64,000 bases of DNA from Streptantibioticus silvisoli. GTDB taxonomy: Bacteria > Actinomycetota > Actinomycetes > Streptomycetales > Streptomycetaceae. The position numbers and the translations under genes were made by a program. The notes below the pieces were generated by a model, which was given only the letters and a program-made list of their open reading frames with translations, was not told where the DNA came from and did no database searches. This document shows positions 19,802-28,795 of this stretch, in pieces (within the stretch, counting starts at the first letter, position 1; the number at the start of each line of letters is the position of its first letter). The stretch is from NCBI RefSeq assembly GCF_027947535.2, contig NZ_JAAGKO020000003.1, positions 62,001-126,000 on the forward strand, read 5' to 3'.

Positions 19802-20311
19802 ATGACGAACACCGCGCCGTGGACCGGCGACGAGAAGGCGATCCTGCGCTCCGGCCTGGACCGGCACCGCGACGCGGCGCTGTGGAAGCTGGAGGGGCTG
19901 GACGAGGAGCAGGCCCGGCGGCGGATGACGCCGTCCGGGACCAGTCCGCTGGGTCTGGTCAAGCACCTGGCCGCCGTCGACTACTGGTGGTTCTGCGTGA
20001 CGTTCGGCCAGGAGACCGAGCCGCTGCCGTTCGTCGACGACGACCCGGACGCGGACCTGCGGGTGGACGACGGTGAGAGCGTCGCGGACGTGGTCGCCTT
20101 CTACGGCCGGGCACGGGCGGCGGCGGACGAGGTGCTCGCGCGGCTGCCGCTGGACGAGGTGGCGACGAGCGAGGACGGCCGGGTGGTGTCGCTGCGCTGG
20201 GTGGCGGTCCACATGATCGAGGAGACCGCCCGGCACGTGGGCCACCTGGACATCCTGCGGGAGCTGATCGACGGCGCGACCGGCGACCACCGGCGGTTCG
20301 CCGCGTCCTGA
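19802..20311 (+). CDS. DinB-like (DUF664) protein, possible mycothiol transferase fold
   Basis: 169-residue four-helix protein of the DinB/DUF664 group common in actinobacteria; several relatives are mycothiol- or bacillithiol-dependent transferases or maleylpyruvate isomerase-like. Helix patterns are clear: ALWKLEGLDEEQARRRM, SPLGLVKHLAAVDYWWF, and the C-terminal WVAVHMIEETARHVGHLDIL. The three metal-binding histidines are likely in VKHL, VHMIEE and HVGHLD. No strong ribosome site precedes the ATG, which lies close to a possible promoter, so the mRNA may have a very short leader. Confidence 0.8.
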   Translation: MTNTAPWTGDEKAILRSGLDRHRDAALWKLEGLDEEQARRRMTPSGTSPLGLVKHLAAVDYWWFCVTFGQETEPLPFVDDDPDADLRVDDGESVADVVAFYGRARAAADEVLARLPLDEVATSEDGRVVSLRWVAVHMIEETARHVGHLDILRELIDGATGDHRRFAAS

Positions 20312-20401
20312 ACGGCACGGGCACGCCCGGTCCGCGGGTGGCGGGGACGGCGGGTGGCGGGCCGGGTTCCGCACGTTCCCACCGCGTCGCAGGCCCGCGC
20401 A

Positions 20402-20429
20402 CCCCGCGCGCCGCTCAGGGTGCGCGGGG
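20402..20429. terminator. Hairpin between convergent genes
   Basis: CCCCGCGC pairs with GCGCGGGG over a 12-base loop, between the DinB-like gene and the saccharopine dehydrogenase-like gene. Confidence 0.6.
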
Positions 20430-20469
20430 CCGGGGCGGGTGTGCCGCCGTGGGGGCCGCCGTCAGCGGC

Positions 20470-21675
20470 TCACTGCTCGCGCAGGCCCCAGGGGGAGCCG
20501 TACGCGGTGAGCAGGTCGAGGTACGGCTTGGGGGCGAAGGCCTCGGCGCCGAGGACGCCGGTGCCCTGCCACACGCCGGTGGCGCGCAGTTCGAGGGCGA
20601 CGACCGGGTTGACGGCGGTCTGCCAGACCACCGCCTGCGAGCCGTACTCCGCCATCGACCACTGGTTGTCGACCACGTGGTAGAGGTAGACCTCGCGCGG
20701 CGCGCCGTCCTTGGTGCCCTTGACCCAGGTGCCGGCGCAGGTCTTGCCGTGCATCCGCTCCCCCAGGCCGGCCGGGTCCGGCAGCGCGGCGGCGACCACG
20801 TCGCGCGGGCTGACCTGCCGGTCGCGGACGGTCACCGTCTCGGTGCTGTCCAGGCCGAGCTTGTGCAGCGTCTTGAGGACGTCGATGAACTCGTCGCCCA
20901 GGCCGTACTTGAAGGTGACCCGTTCGGCGCCGACCCAGCGCGGGATGAGCAGGACCTCCTCGTGCTCGACGTTGACGCACTCCACCGGGCCGATGCCCTC
21001 GGGGAAGTCGAAGACCTCGGGCTCGCTGAACGGCTCGGTGGTGAACCAGCCGCGGTCCTTCTCCCAGACCACCGGCGGGTTCAGGCACTCCTCGATGGTG
21101 GTCCAGATGGAGAACGACGGCGCGAAGTCGTACCCGTCCACGGTGAGGTTGGCGCCGTCGCGCACCCCGATCTCCTCGATCTCGTCGAAGAGTTCGTCGG
21201 CGGCGTACCGGGCGAAGACGTCCGACAGGCCGGGTTCGACGCCGACGCCGCCCAGCGCGAGCCGCCCGGCCCGCTCCCAGTCGGCGGACCGGTCGAACTG
21301 CTCGTCGCCGAGCTTGACGCCGCACTCCTGGTAGGGGCGGTCCGGATGCGGCCGGGAGAGCGACATGGCCATGTCGAGGTAGTCCACGCCGGCGGTGAAG
21401 GCCGCGTCGAACAGCGGCATGACGAAACGGGGGTCGGTCGCGTTGAGCAGGACGTCGCAGCGGTGCTCGGCCAGCAGCGCGGTGACGGCGGAACGGTCGG
21501 ACGCGTCCACCCGGGCCGCGGTGAAACGGGGGTCCGGGCCGGTCCCGGCCACCGCGTCCCGTGCGCGGACCGGGTCGCAGTCGGCGACCACCATGGCCTC
21601 GAAGAACGATCGACGGGCCGCGATCTTCGCGATCGCCGAGCCCACCCCTCCTGCCCCAACAAGCAGGATTCGCAT
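20470..21675 (-). CDS. Saccharopine dehydrogenase-family oxidoreductase
   Basis: 401-residue NAD(P)-dependent enzyme of the saccharopine dehydrogenase/carboxynorspermidine synthase family. The N-terminal Rossmann motif MRILLVGAGGVGSAIAKIAA is at the very start; the middle carries GLDSTETVTVRDRQVSPRDV and EVYLYHVVDNQWS, typical of this group. In actinomycetes homologues are annotated as saccharopine reductases, but the reaction is not proven from sequence; lysine breakdown or polyamine synthesis are both possible. The ATG is preceded by GAGAGG at about ten bases; a GTG at 21693 would add six residues. Confidence 0.8.
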   Translation of the reverse strand: MRILLVGAGGVGSAIAKIAARRSFFEAMVVADCDPVRARDAVAGTGPDPRFTAARVDASDRSAVTALLAEHRCDVLLNATDPRFVMPLFDAAFTAGVDYLDMAMSLSRPHPDRPYQECGVKLGDEQFDRSADWERAGRLALGGVGVEPGLSDVFARYAADELFDEIEEIGVRDGANLTVDGYDFAPSFSIWTTIEECLNPPVVWEKDRGWFTTEPFSEPEVFDFPEGIGPVECVNVEHEEVLLIPRWVGAERVTFKYGLGDEFIDVLKTLHKLGLDSTETVTVRDRQVSPRDVVAAALPDPAGLGERMHGKTCAGTWVKGTKDGAPREVYLYHVVDNQWSMAEYGSQAVVWQTAVNPVVALELRATGVWQGTGVLGAEAFAPKPYLDLLTAYGSPWGLREQ

Positions 21676-22002
21676 AAGGAACGCACCTCTCACCGTGCCC
21701 CGCGACAGCCGGTGACGCGGAGGTCTCTGGAATGCTGGGCGTCACGGTATCAGTGTTGCATCGCCCGGAGAACTGTCTATTTCCCCGATCCGAGCGCCGT
21801 CTTCCAACGAAATCCGCAGCGAATCGCGCTCTGCTTCACGCCTGCCCTTGCCGGTGAAGGGAGTTGGGAACGACGACGCGCCGGCACGCGGTTCCGGCAC
21901 GCCGTCCGAGGACGCACCGGCGCATCTGCGTCGGCGCACGCCATCGGACCGCCTGCCGGCGCACCTGCGCCGGCGCCCCGGCCGGCCTCGCCGGTGCCCC
22001 CG
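21676..22002. other. Intergenic region with GC-rich imperfect repeats
   Basis: 327 bp between two genes on the same strand. Contains related segments around GCACCGGCGCATCTGCG and CCGGCGCACCTGCGCCGG and the MFS terminator hairpin. The AT-richer part at 21735-21830 probably holds the promoter of the saccharopine dehydrogenase-like gene. Confidence 0.4.
21955..21974 (-). terminator. Hairpin after the MFS transporter gene
   Basis: Perfect 8-bp stem GCCGGCGC/GCGCCGGC with an ACCT loop, 29 bases past the transporter stop. Confidence 0.65.
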
Positions 22003-23304
22003 CTACCCGCGGCGTGCCTCGTCGCAGCGGTCGGGGCCGGGGGCGGGGCTCGGGGCCGGGCGGGCGGTGTCGCCGGCCACCACGCGGGAGCGGGTGCCCT
22101 TCGTGGCGAACGGGGAGTAGCGCGGCGCCCAGCGCAGCAGCGCGCCGGCCGCCAGCACCCCCACGACGCCCATCGTGCTGATACCGGCCGCCAGGCTGCC
22201 GAGACCGGCCGCGGCGGAGACCACCAGCGGGCCGCCGGCGCTGCCGGAGTCGGCGCACAGCCGCCACACGCCGAGGAACTGCGAACGGCTGGCCGGCGGG
22301 GCGACGTCGGCGCCGAGCGTCATCAGGATGCCGCTGCCGATCCCGTTGCCGAAGCCCATCACCATCGCGACGACGGTCAGCTCGCCCAGCGTGCGGGTCA
22401 GCGGCAGCGAGACCATGGTCAGGCCGAGCACCAGCATGGACGGCACCGCGATCCACAGCCGTCCGAGGCGGTCCATCACCTGGCCGGACGGGTAGAAGGT
22501 GAGGGTGTCGACCAGCCCGGCGATGCCGAAGACCACGCTGGTGGTGGCCGGGGTGAAGCCGAGGTGTTCGGCCCACAGCGGCAGCACCGTCTGCCGGGCG
22601 GCGCGCACCGAGCCGACCAGCAGCACCGCGACGCCCAGCGTCAGGAAGACCGTGCGGTGGTCGCGGACCACCGCGCGCACCGGGGCGGGCGCGGCGGTGC
22701 CGGCCGTCCGGCCGGTGAGGGGGTCGGTGACGTCCGGCACCAGCGCGACGACGAGGGCGGCGGCCAGGGTGAAGGCCACCGCGAGCCAGTAGATGTCGTG
22801 CACCGGGTGGGTGCTCAGGACCGCGGCGCCGATGAACGGGCCGACGAAGGAGCCGACCCGCGACATGCCGCCCAGGGTGGACAGCGCGCGGGCCCGCAGC
22901 TCCTTCGGCGCGGCCTCGGTGAGGTAGGCCTGCCGGGCCAGTACGAAGACCGCGTTGGTGGCGCCGGTGGCGGTGACCGCGATGCCCAGCTCCCCCACGT
23001 TGCGGGCCAGCGCGCAGCCGCACAGCGTCAGTACGGCGACAGCGGCGGCCATCAGCATCGCGCGCCGGTCGCCGACCCGGGCGGCCAGCGCGCCGGCCGG
23101 CACGTCGCCGAGGATCTGCCCGACGCCGAGCAGCGCCAGCACCAGGCCGGCGGTGCCGACCGAGGCGCCGAGCGCCCGGCCGCTGAGGGCGAGGACCGGG
23201 GCGAGCGCGCCCATGCCGGTCTCGAAGACCAGGGCGGGCAGGAAGACGGCGGGCGCCATCCGCAGCAAGGACATCGGACGCGAACTCACCGGCTGCCGCC
23301 TCAT
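22003..23304 (-). CDS. Major facilitator superfamily transporter
   Basis: About 433-residue integral membrane protein with twelve predicted hydrophobic spans. The MFS loop 2-3 signature is visible as GALAARVGDRRAMLMAAA, and the second half repeats it as GQVMDRLGRLWIAVPSM. The N-terminal half resembles drug/proton antiporters, but substrate cannot be told. The C-terminus is a polar Pro/Arg tail. The start is taken as ATG 23304, preceded by GGGAG; ATG 23274 is an alternative. It lies directly downstream of, and in the same direction as, an ArsR regulator gene, which may control it. Confidence 0.82.
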   Translation of the reverse strand: MRRQPVSSRPMSLLRMAPAVFLPALVFETGMGALAPVLALSGRALGASVGTAGLVLALLGVGQILGDVPAGALAARVGDRRAMLMAAAVAVLTLCGCALARNVGELGIAVTATGATNAVFVLARQAYLTEAAPKELRARALSTLGGMSRVGSFVGPFIGAAVLSTHPVHDIYWLAVAFTLAAALVVALVPDVTDPLTGRTAGTAAPAPVRAVVRDHRTVFLTLGVAVLLVGSVRAARQTVLPLWAEHLGFTPATTSVVFGIAGLVDTLTFYPSGQVMDRLGRLWIAVPSMLVLGLTMVSLPLTRTLGELTVVAMVMGFGNGIGSGILMTLGADVAPPASRSQFLGVWRLCADSGSAGGPLVVSAAAGLGSLAAGISTMGVVGVLAAGALLRWAPRYSPFATKGTRSRVVAGDTARPAPSPAPGPDRCDEARRG

Positions 23305-23377
23305 CTCGGTACGCGCTCCCGCAGGGTGGGGGACGGGAACGTCGGCGAACCGATGATATGCAGGCAGGCCGATCCGA

Positions 23378-23800
23378 TCACCGGCGCCCGCGAACCCCCG
23401 CCCCGGCACCGGAGGCCTGGCCGGTAGCCCCCGCACCGGAGGCGTGATCGGCAACCTCGGGGGCCGCGGGGACCGCACCGGAGGCGTGGTCGGGGGCCGC
23501 GGGGAGCGCACCGGGCGGGCCGGGCGGCGGCGGGGCCAGGTCGTACTTGTCGATCCAGTGGTCGCGGATCAGGCGTATCGGGCGGCCGTCGAGGAAGTGC
23601 AGCTTCACCCGGCCGTGGCGGCGGCTGACCACGAGTCCGGCCTCCTCCAGCACCTTCAGGTGCTTCATCACCCCGAAGCGGGTCATCTCCACACAGCACT
23701 GGAGCTCGGTGAGCGTGCGGCCGTCGCGTTCGAACAGCCGGTCCAGCAGCAGCCGGCGGGTGGGGTCCGCCAGGGCCTTGAACACGCGGTCGTCGTTCAC
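23378..23800 (-). CDS. ArsR-family regulator with repetitive C-terminal tail
   Basis: 140-residue winged-helix repressor: DDRVFKALADPTRRLLLDRL, then the recognition-helix region TLTELQCCVEMTRFGVMKHL and the wing RHGRVKLHFLD. The Cys pair in the helix is not enough to call a metal site; this subgroup (SRPBCC-linked type) often senses no metal. After residue 90 a Pro/Ala tail contains two DHASGA units encoded by a direct DNA repeat. The start is GTG 23800, set by AAGGAGG six bases upstream. It is divergent from the alditol oxidase gene and precedes the MFS transporter gene by 73 bp. Confidence 0.85.
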   Translation of the reverse strand: MNDDRVFKALADPTRRLLLDRLFERDGRTLTELQCCVEMTRFGVMKHLKVLEEAGLVVSRRHGRVKLHFLDGRPIRLIRDHWIDKYDLAPPPPGPPGALPAAPDHASGAVPAAPEVADHASGAGATGQASGAGAGVRGRR

Positions 23801-23816
23801 CGCACCTCCTTGACAG

Positions 23817-23832
23817 GTGACCGAACAGTCAC
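23817..23832. promoter_or_regulatory. Candidate ArsR operator (inverted repeat)
   Basis: GTGAC-CGAACA-GTCAC, a perfect 5-bp inverted repeat with 6-base spacer, just upstream of the ribosome site of the ArsR-type gene and in the gap to the divergent oxidase gene. Position suits autoregulation; protein binding is inferred. Confidence 0.45.
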
Positions 23833-23919
23833 GCACCGACCCTCGCGCGCCTGCCGCGCGGGGTGCACCATGATCACGGGGGCGGACCGGCCGCCCGGCT
23901 GACGACGGAGGCCGTCGAC

Positions 23920-25188
23920 GTGACGCACAACTGGGCGGGGAACGTCACCTTTTCGGCCCGGGAACTGCACCGGCCGCGGTCCGTCGAGGAGTTGGCCTCG
24001 CTGGTCGCCGGCCACACGCGGGTCAAGGCGCTGGGGGCCGGGCACTCGTTCAGCCGGATCGCCGACACCGAGGGCGTACTGGTCTCGCTGTCGGACCTGC
24101 CGCCGCTGGTGGAGACCGACCCGGTGGCCGCGACCGCGCGGGTCGGCGCCGGGATGCCGCTGTACGCGGTCTGCGCGGCGTTGCGCGAGCGGGGTCTGGC
24201 GCTGCCCAACCTGCCGTCCACCACGCACCTGACGGTGGCCGGCGCCTGCGCGACCGGCACGCACGGCTCCGGCGACGCCCACGCGACCGTGTCGGCGGGC
24301 GTGCGGTCGGTGGAGCTGGTCACCGCGGACGGCTCGACGCTGACGCTCTCGCGCGGCGAGCCGGACTTCGGCGGCGCGGTGACGTCGCTGGGCGCGCTCG
24401 GTGTGGTGACGGCGCTGACGTTCGACGTGGTGCCGTCGTTCACGGTGGAGCAGCGGGTGTGGGAGGGGCTGCCGTGGGAGGTGCTGTTCGCCGAGCACGC
24501 GCGGATCGCGGCGTCCGCCCACAGCGTCAGCGTCTTCACCGACTGGACGGCGCGGCCGAGTTGCTGGGTCAAGCGGCGCACCGGCGATCCGGCGGCCGGC
24601 CTGGAGTGGACCGGCGCGGTGCCGGCCGGCGGGCCGCGGCATCCGGTGCGCGGGATGGACGCCGGCGCCGTGACCGTACAGGACGGTGTGCCGGGCGCGT
24701 GGGACGAGCGGCTGCCGCACTTCCGGGTGGGCGCGACGCCGAGTGTGGGCGCCGAGATCCAGTCGGAGTACTTCACCTGCCGGACCGACGCACCGGCCGC
24801 GATGCGTGAACTGCGGTCGCTGGCCGAGGAGTTGGCCCCGGTGCTGCGGGTCTGCGAGATCCGGACGGTGGCCGGTGACCCGTGCTGGCTGGGACCGGGT
24901 GCCGACGGCCGGGTGGGTTTCCACTTCACCTGGTCGCCGGACGTCCCGGCGGTGCACCGGGTGCTGGACCTGGTCGAGGAGCGGCTCGCGCCGTTCGCGC
25001 CGGTGCCGCACTGGGGCAAGGTGCACCGGATGACGCCGGCGGCGGTCCGCGCCGGCCATCCGTCGGCCGGGCGGTTCGCGGCGCTGCGGCACCGGCTGGA
25101 CCCCGGCGGGGTGTTCGGCAACGCGACGCTGGACGCCGTCTTCGGCGGCGCGGCGCCCGGGGCGGTCCTGCCGGGCGGCACCGCCTGA
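23920..25188 (+). CDS. Alditol oxidase (AldO-like, covalent FAD)
   Basis: 422-residue soluble flavin oxidase that oxidises polyols such as xylitol and sorbitol with O2, giving the aldose and H2O2. It follows the S. coelicolor AldO pattern closely as remembered: THNWAGNVTFSARELHRP at the start, the FAD-linking His42 in LGAGHSFSRIAD, then HLTVAGACATGTHGSG and FGGAVTSLGALGVVTALTF, and the C-terminal PHWGKVHRM. The GTG start is fixed by CGGAGG seven bases upstream; an ATG at 23863 would add 19 residues without a ribosome site. It precedes an aldo/keto reductase gene, which could act on the same sugars. Confidence 0.88.
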   Translation: MTHNWAGNVTFSARELHRPRSVEELASLVAGHTRVKALGAGHSFSRIADTEGVLVSLSDLPPLVETDPVAATARVGAGMPLYAVCAALRERGLALPNLPSTTHLTVAGACATGTHGSGDAHATVSAGVRSVELVTADGSTLTLSRGEPDFGGAVTSLGALGVVTALTFDVVPSFTVEQRVWEGLPWEVLFAEHARIAASAHSVSVFTDWTARPSCWVKRRTGDPAAGLEWTGAVPAGGPRHPVRGMDAGAVTVQDGVPGAWDERLPHFRVGATPSVGAEIQSEYFTCRTDAPAAMRELRSLAEELAPVLRVCEIRTVAGDPCWLGPGADGRVGFHFTWSPDVPAVHRVLDLVEERLAPFAPVPHWGKVHRMTPAAVRAGHPSAGRFAALRHRLDPGGVFGNATLDAVFGGAAPGAVLPGGTA

Positions 25189-25206
25189 ACCGGTAGCGTG
25201 ACGGCC

Positions 25207-26166
25207 ATGACTGCTGATCGTCTGCACGGCGTGCGCGGGGTGGCGCGGATCGGGCTGGGGCTGGCGGCGCTGGGCCGGCCGGGGTACATCGACCTGGGGC
25301 GCGACCGCGACCTGCCGGACCGTTCGGCCGAAGGGCTGCGGCGGCGCAGCCACGCGGTGCTGGACGCCGCCTGGGACGCCGGGGTGCGCTACTTCGACGC
25401 GGCGCGGTCCTACGGCCGGGCGGAGGAGTTCCTCGGCGGGTGGCTGGCGGCGCGGCCGGCGGCGGCCGGGGCGGTGGTGGGCAGCAAGTGGGGTTACACG
25501 TACACCGGCGGCTGGCGGGTGGACGCCGAGGTGCACGAGGTCAAGGACCACGGCACCGCGGTCTACGACCGGCAGGTGGCCGAGACGCGGGCGCTGCTGG
25601 GCGACCGGCTGGACCTGTACCTGGTGCACTCGGTCACCCCCGACAGCCCGGCGCTGACCGACCGCGCGCTGCACGAGCGGCTGGCCCGGCTGGCCGCCGA
25701 GGGCGTGACGGTGGGGCTGTCGACCTCCGGGCCGCGGCAGGCGGACGCGGTCCGGGCCGCGCTGGCGGTCGAGGTGGACGGCCGGCCGCTGTTCGGCGCG
25801 GTGCAGGCCACGTACAACGTGCTGGAGCCGTCGGCCGGCGACGCGCTGGCGCAGGCGGGCGCGGCCGGCTGGGCGGTGGTGGTGAAGGAGGCGATGGCCA
25901 ACGGGCGGCTGGCCGTGCCGGACGGCCCGCTGGCGCCGCTGGCGGGCCGTACCGGCCTGGCCCCGGACACGCTGGCGCTGGCCTGGGTGCTGGCGCGGCC
26001 GTGGGTGACCGTCGTGCTGTCCGGTGCGGTGACGACGGGGCAGTTGGCGTCCAACCTCGCGGCGGCCGGCGGTGAGCGGGTTCCGGCGGACGGGGCGGAC
26101 CTCGCCGGTCTGGCCGAGTCCGCCGACGGCTACTGGCGGCACCGCGCGTCGCTGCCCTGGACCTGA
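25207..26166 (+). CDS. Aldo/keto reductase
   Basis: 319-residue TIM-barrel oxidoreductase. The catalytic residues are present: Asp in VRYFDAARSYG, Tyr in SYGRAEEFLG, Lys in VVGSKWGYTYTGGW and His in LYLVHSVTPDS. The sequence differs clearly from the partial family member at the left edge. It lies 18 bp after the alditol oxidase stop and may be co-transcribed with it. The second ATG (25207) is preferred to a GTG nine bases earlier; neither has a strong ribosome site. Convergent with the amidotransferase gene, seven bases apart. Confidence 0.83.
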   Translation: MTADRLHGVRGVARIGLGLAALGRPGYIDLGRDRDLPDRSAEGLRRRSHAVLDAAWDAGVRYFDAARSYGRAEEFLGGWLAARPAAAGAVVGSKWGYTYTGGWRVDAEVHEVKDHGTAVYDRQVAETRALLGDRLDLYLVHSVTPDSPALTDRALHERLARLAAEGVTVGLSTSGPRQADAVRAALAVEVDGRPLFGAVQATYNVLEPSAGDALAQAGAAGWAVVVKEAMANGRLAVPDGPLAPLAGRTGLAPDTLALAWVLARPWVTVVLSGAVTTGQLASNLAAAGGERVPADGADLAGLAESADGYWRHRASLPWT

Positions 26167-26173
26167 CGCGGCG

Positions 26174-26992
26174 TCAGCCGGCCGGGGTGGCCGGCCGCCG
26201 CCGCGGGGCGGGCCACCCTGCGGCGGCCACCGCGCGCGCGGGGTCCAGGCGGTGGACGGAGGTGTGCAGGTCGCCGCGGCGCACCCGCAGGATCTGCCCG
26301 TTGCGCAGCGGCTCCCACGGCTCGTCGTCGTGCGCCCAGCCGGTGGAGGCGACGATGACGCGGTCCGTGCCGATCCGGTAGCCGAGTTCGTAGGAGACGT
26401 GCGGGTCCTTGCCGGAGGCGGTGGGCCGGGAGCCGTCGTAGCTGGTGAAGGCGTAGAGGGAGTCCTCGGTCAGCAGCAGGCAGTTGAGCGCCTCGGTGTC
26501 CATGGTGCCGAAGACCTGGGCGCTGACGGCGGCCAGGGCGACCTCGACGGGCACCGAGCGCAGCGCGGCGCGCACCAGGGAGAAGTAGCGCTCGCTGTCG
26601 GTGCTGCCGACGCTGGCGGGGCCGTCGGCGGCGGCGACCAGCGCGTCGAGTCCCGGCTTGTCGCTGGCCCAGCCGTTGTGGGCGAAGGCGATCCGGCCGT
26701 CGGTGAACGGGTGGGTGTTGTCGCAGGTGTTGACCATGCCGGCCGACGCCTTGCGCAGGTGCAGCACGGCCGCGTCGGTGTGGGCGTCGGTGACGGCTTC
26801 GAGGTAGGCGGCGCTCGGGGCGGCCGGTTCGGCGGCCTTGCGGATCGTCAGGCCACCCTGGTCGTTCCGGTGGGCGACGCCCCAGCCGTCGCAGTGCTCC
26901 GACGACAGCGCGGTGAACTGCGGCAGGTCGTCGCGCAGAAGAGCGGTCAGCGGCTGCGCCGTCGTGGAGACGACACCGAGCAGTCGGCACAT
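26174..26992 (-). CDS. Class II glutamine amidotransferase
   Basis: 272-residue N-terminal-nucleophile amidohydrolase. The initiator Met is followed by the catalytic Cys (MCRLLGVV), exposed after Met removal. The family motifs HCDGWGVAH, VLHLRKASAG, THPFTDGRIAFAHNGWAS and the glutamine-binding STDSERYF are all present. It resembles stand-alone proteins such as EgtC of ergothioneine synthesis, but no other egt gene is nearby, so the substrate is open. AGGAGGG lies ten bases before the ATG. Confidence 0.83.
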   Translation of the reverse strand: MCRLLGVVSTTAQPLTALLRDDLPQFTALSSEHCDGWGVAHRNDQGGLTIRKAAEPAAPSAAYLEAVTDAHTDAAVLHLRKASAGMVNTCDNTHPFTDGRIAFAHNGWASDKPGLDALVAAADGPASVGSTDSERYFSLVRAALRSVPVEVALAAVSAQVFGTMDTEALNCLLLTEDSLYAFTSYDGSRPTASGKDPHVSYELGYRIGTDRVIVASTGWAHDDEPWEPLRNGQILRVRRGDLHTSVHRLDPARAVAAAGWPAPRRRPATPAG

Positions 26993-27193
26993 GGTGTTGC
27001 TGTCCCTCCTGAGGAGATGGTTCGAGCGGGTGGGCCGGCGCGCGACGCCCGCACATGCGGCAATGCGCCGCGCCGGCCGCACATTCCCGGCCGCGGACGT
27101 CGCGCCGGTCACCCGGCGCTCCCATCGTGCGACGGGCGTTCGCCGGACGTGGGCGTGGCCCGCGTCGCGCACCGCCGGGCGGCCGTCCCCGCG

Positions 27194-27227
27194 GGGCCCG
27201 CCGTACCGGTGCGGGGACGGCGGGCCC
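27194..27227 (-). terminator. Hairpin terminator of the glutamate transporter operon
   Basis: Perfect 11-bp stem GGGCCCGCCGT/ACGGCGGGCCC with a 12-base loop, 33 bases past the last permease stop. Confidence 0.8.
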
Positions 27228-27260
27228 GGTCCGGCCCGTGGTGCGGGGCCGGCGGGGCGG

Positions 27261-28145
27261 TCAGGCGACGCGCAGCGTCTCGGAGTCCAGTTCGGTGGCC
27301 GGCCGGGTGCCGTCCGGGTCGGGGACGACCCCGCCCGCCCGGGGCTTGCGCCGGGCGCGGCGCTCCAGGGCGTGGGCGAACTGGGAGATCGCGGCGTTCA
27401 CCAGGATGTAGACCACGGCCACCACCGTGTAGCTCTGGATGAAGTAGTGGGTGTAGGAGCTGAGGTCCTTGGCCTGGTTGAGCAGTTCGGCGACGCTGAC
27501 CGCGTAGCCGAGGGTGGAGTCCTTCAGCAGGCTGACCAGCTGGCTGACCAGGGTCGGCACCACCAGCCGGATGGCCTGCGGGAAGACCACGATCCACATC
27601 ACCTGGCGGCGTTTCATGCCCAGCGCGTAGGCCGCCTCGGACTGGCCGCTGTCCAGCGCCATGACGCCGGCCCGGAAGACCTCGGCCAGCACCGCGCCGC
27701 TGCACAGCACGATGGGGATGACCAGCTGCCAGAAGACCGGGAAGGTGTACCCGCTCTTCGGGACCGCCAGCAGGAAGATGTAGATCACCATCAGCAGCGG
27801 TACCGAGCGGAAGAACTCGATGAAGACCACGCAGACGGCCGTCAGTACCCGACTGTCCGACATCCGGCCGAGCGCGAGGACCGCGCCCAGCGGCAGCGCC
27901 AGCACGGCGCAGACCGCGGCCACCTCGCCGGTGGTGCCGATGCCGCTGAGCAGGAACCGCAGGATGGGGGCCTGGGTGAAGTAGGTCCACTTGGCGGCGA
28001 CCAGCTGGCCGTTGCGCCCGAACTGGACCAGGCCCAGGACCACCACGCCGGCCATGACGAGCACCGACACGACGGAGGCGACGGCGATCCGGCGGCGGGC
28101 CCGCGGCCCCGGCGCGTCGAACAGGACGCGATTGACCCCGCTCAT
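27261..28145 (-). CDS. Glutamate/polar amino acid ABC permease (GluD-like)
   Basis: 294-residue inner-membrane permease of a polar amino acid importer. About six membrane spans; the coupling loop contacting the ATPase is ALDSGQSEAAYALGMKRRQV, followed by PQAIRLVVPTLVSQL. The C-terminal ~35 residues are basic then acidic and probably cytoplasmic. It overlaps the upstream permease gene by four bases (ATGA on the minus strand) and is the last gene of the operon A-B-C-D, the gene order of gluABCD of Corynebacterium. Confidence 0.88.
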   Translation of the reverse strand: MSGVNRVLFDAPGPRARRRIAVASVVSVLVMAGVVVLGLVQFGRNGQLVAAKWTYFTQAPILRFLLSGIGTTGEVAAVCAVLALPLGAVLALGRMSDSRVLTAVCVVFIEFFRSVPLLMVIYIFLLAVPKSGYTFPVFWQLVIPIVLCSGAVLAEVFRAGVMALDSGQSEAAYALGMKRRQVMWIVVFPQAIRLVVPTLVSQLVSLLKDSTLGYAVSVAELLNQAKDLSSYTHYFIQSYTVVAVVYILVNAAISQFAHALERRARRKPRAGGVVPDPDGTRPATELDSETLRVA

Positions 28146-28786
28146 CGGCGTACCGCCATTCGCTTCTGCACACGCCCCGCGACCAGGGCGATGGTCAAGG
28201 TGATCACGACGTAGCCGAGGGCGGCCAGCCCGACGGTCGGCAGCGGCTCGTCGTACTGCAACTCGAGGATCTGCACCCGGCCGGTCAGTTCGCTGACGCC
28301 GACGGCGGCGCCCAGCGAGGAGCCGAGCACGATGCCGATCAGCACGTTGGCCAGCGGCTGGACCATGGTGCGGAACGCCTGCGGCAGGATGATCAGCCGC
28401 AGGGACTGGGTGAAGGTCATGCCCAGCGCCCGGGCCGCCTCCGCCTGCCCGACCGGCACCGCGTTGATCCCGCCGCGCATCGCCTCGCAGGCGAAGGCCG
28501 CGAAGTACATCGCCAGGCAGATCGCCTCGGAGGTGAACAGCGGGAAGGAGATGCCGGCGTCGGGCAGGCCGAAGACGAACAGGAAGAGGAACACCAGCAG
28601 CGGGATGTTGCGGAAGACCTCGACGTACAGGGTGCCGAACGCCCGCAGCGGTGTCACCGGGCTGACCCGCATGATGGTCAGGGCGATCCCCAGGACTGCG
28701 GCGCCCACGAAGCCGAGCAGGGACAGTTCGACGGTGACGCCCAGTCCGCCGACCAGGACACCGATGTGCTTGAGGATCTCAGACAT
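28142..28786 (-). CDS. Glutamate/polar amino acid ABC permease (GluC-like)
   Basis: 214-residue permease with about five spans. The coupling helix is NAVPVGQAEAARALGMTFTQ and the following PQAFRTMVQPLANVLIG is typical of His/Glu-type systems. FFRNIPLLV-like sequence is present as VEVFRNIPLLVFLFLFVFG. It pairs with the next permease. Nine bases separate it from the binding-protein gene upstream. Confidence 0.88.
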   Translation of the reverse strand: MSEILKHIGVLVGGLGVTVELSLLGFVGAAVLGIALTIMRVSPVTPLRAFGTLYVEVFRNIPLLVFLFLFVFGLPDAGISFPLFTSEAICLAMYFAAFACEAMRGGINAVPVGQAEAARALGMTFTQSLRLIILPQAFRTMVQPLANVLIGIVLGSSLGAAVGVSELTGRVQILELQYDEPLPTVGLAALGYVVITLTIALVAGRVQKRMAVRR

Positions 28787-28795
28787 GATGGATCG

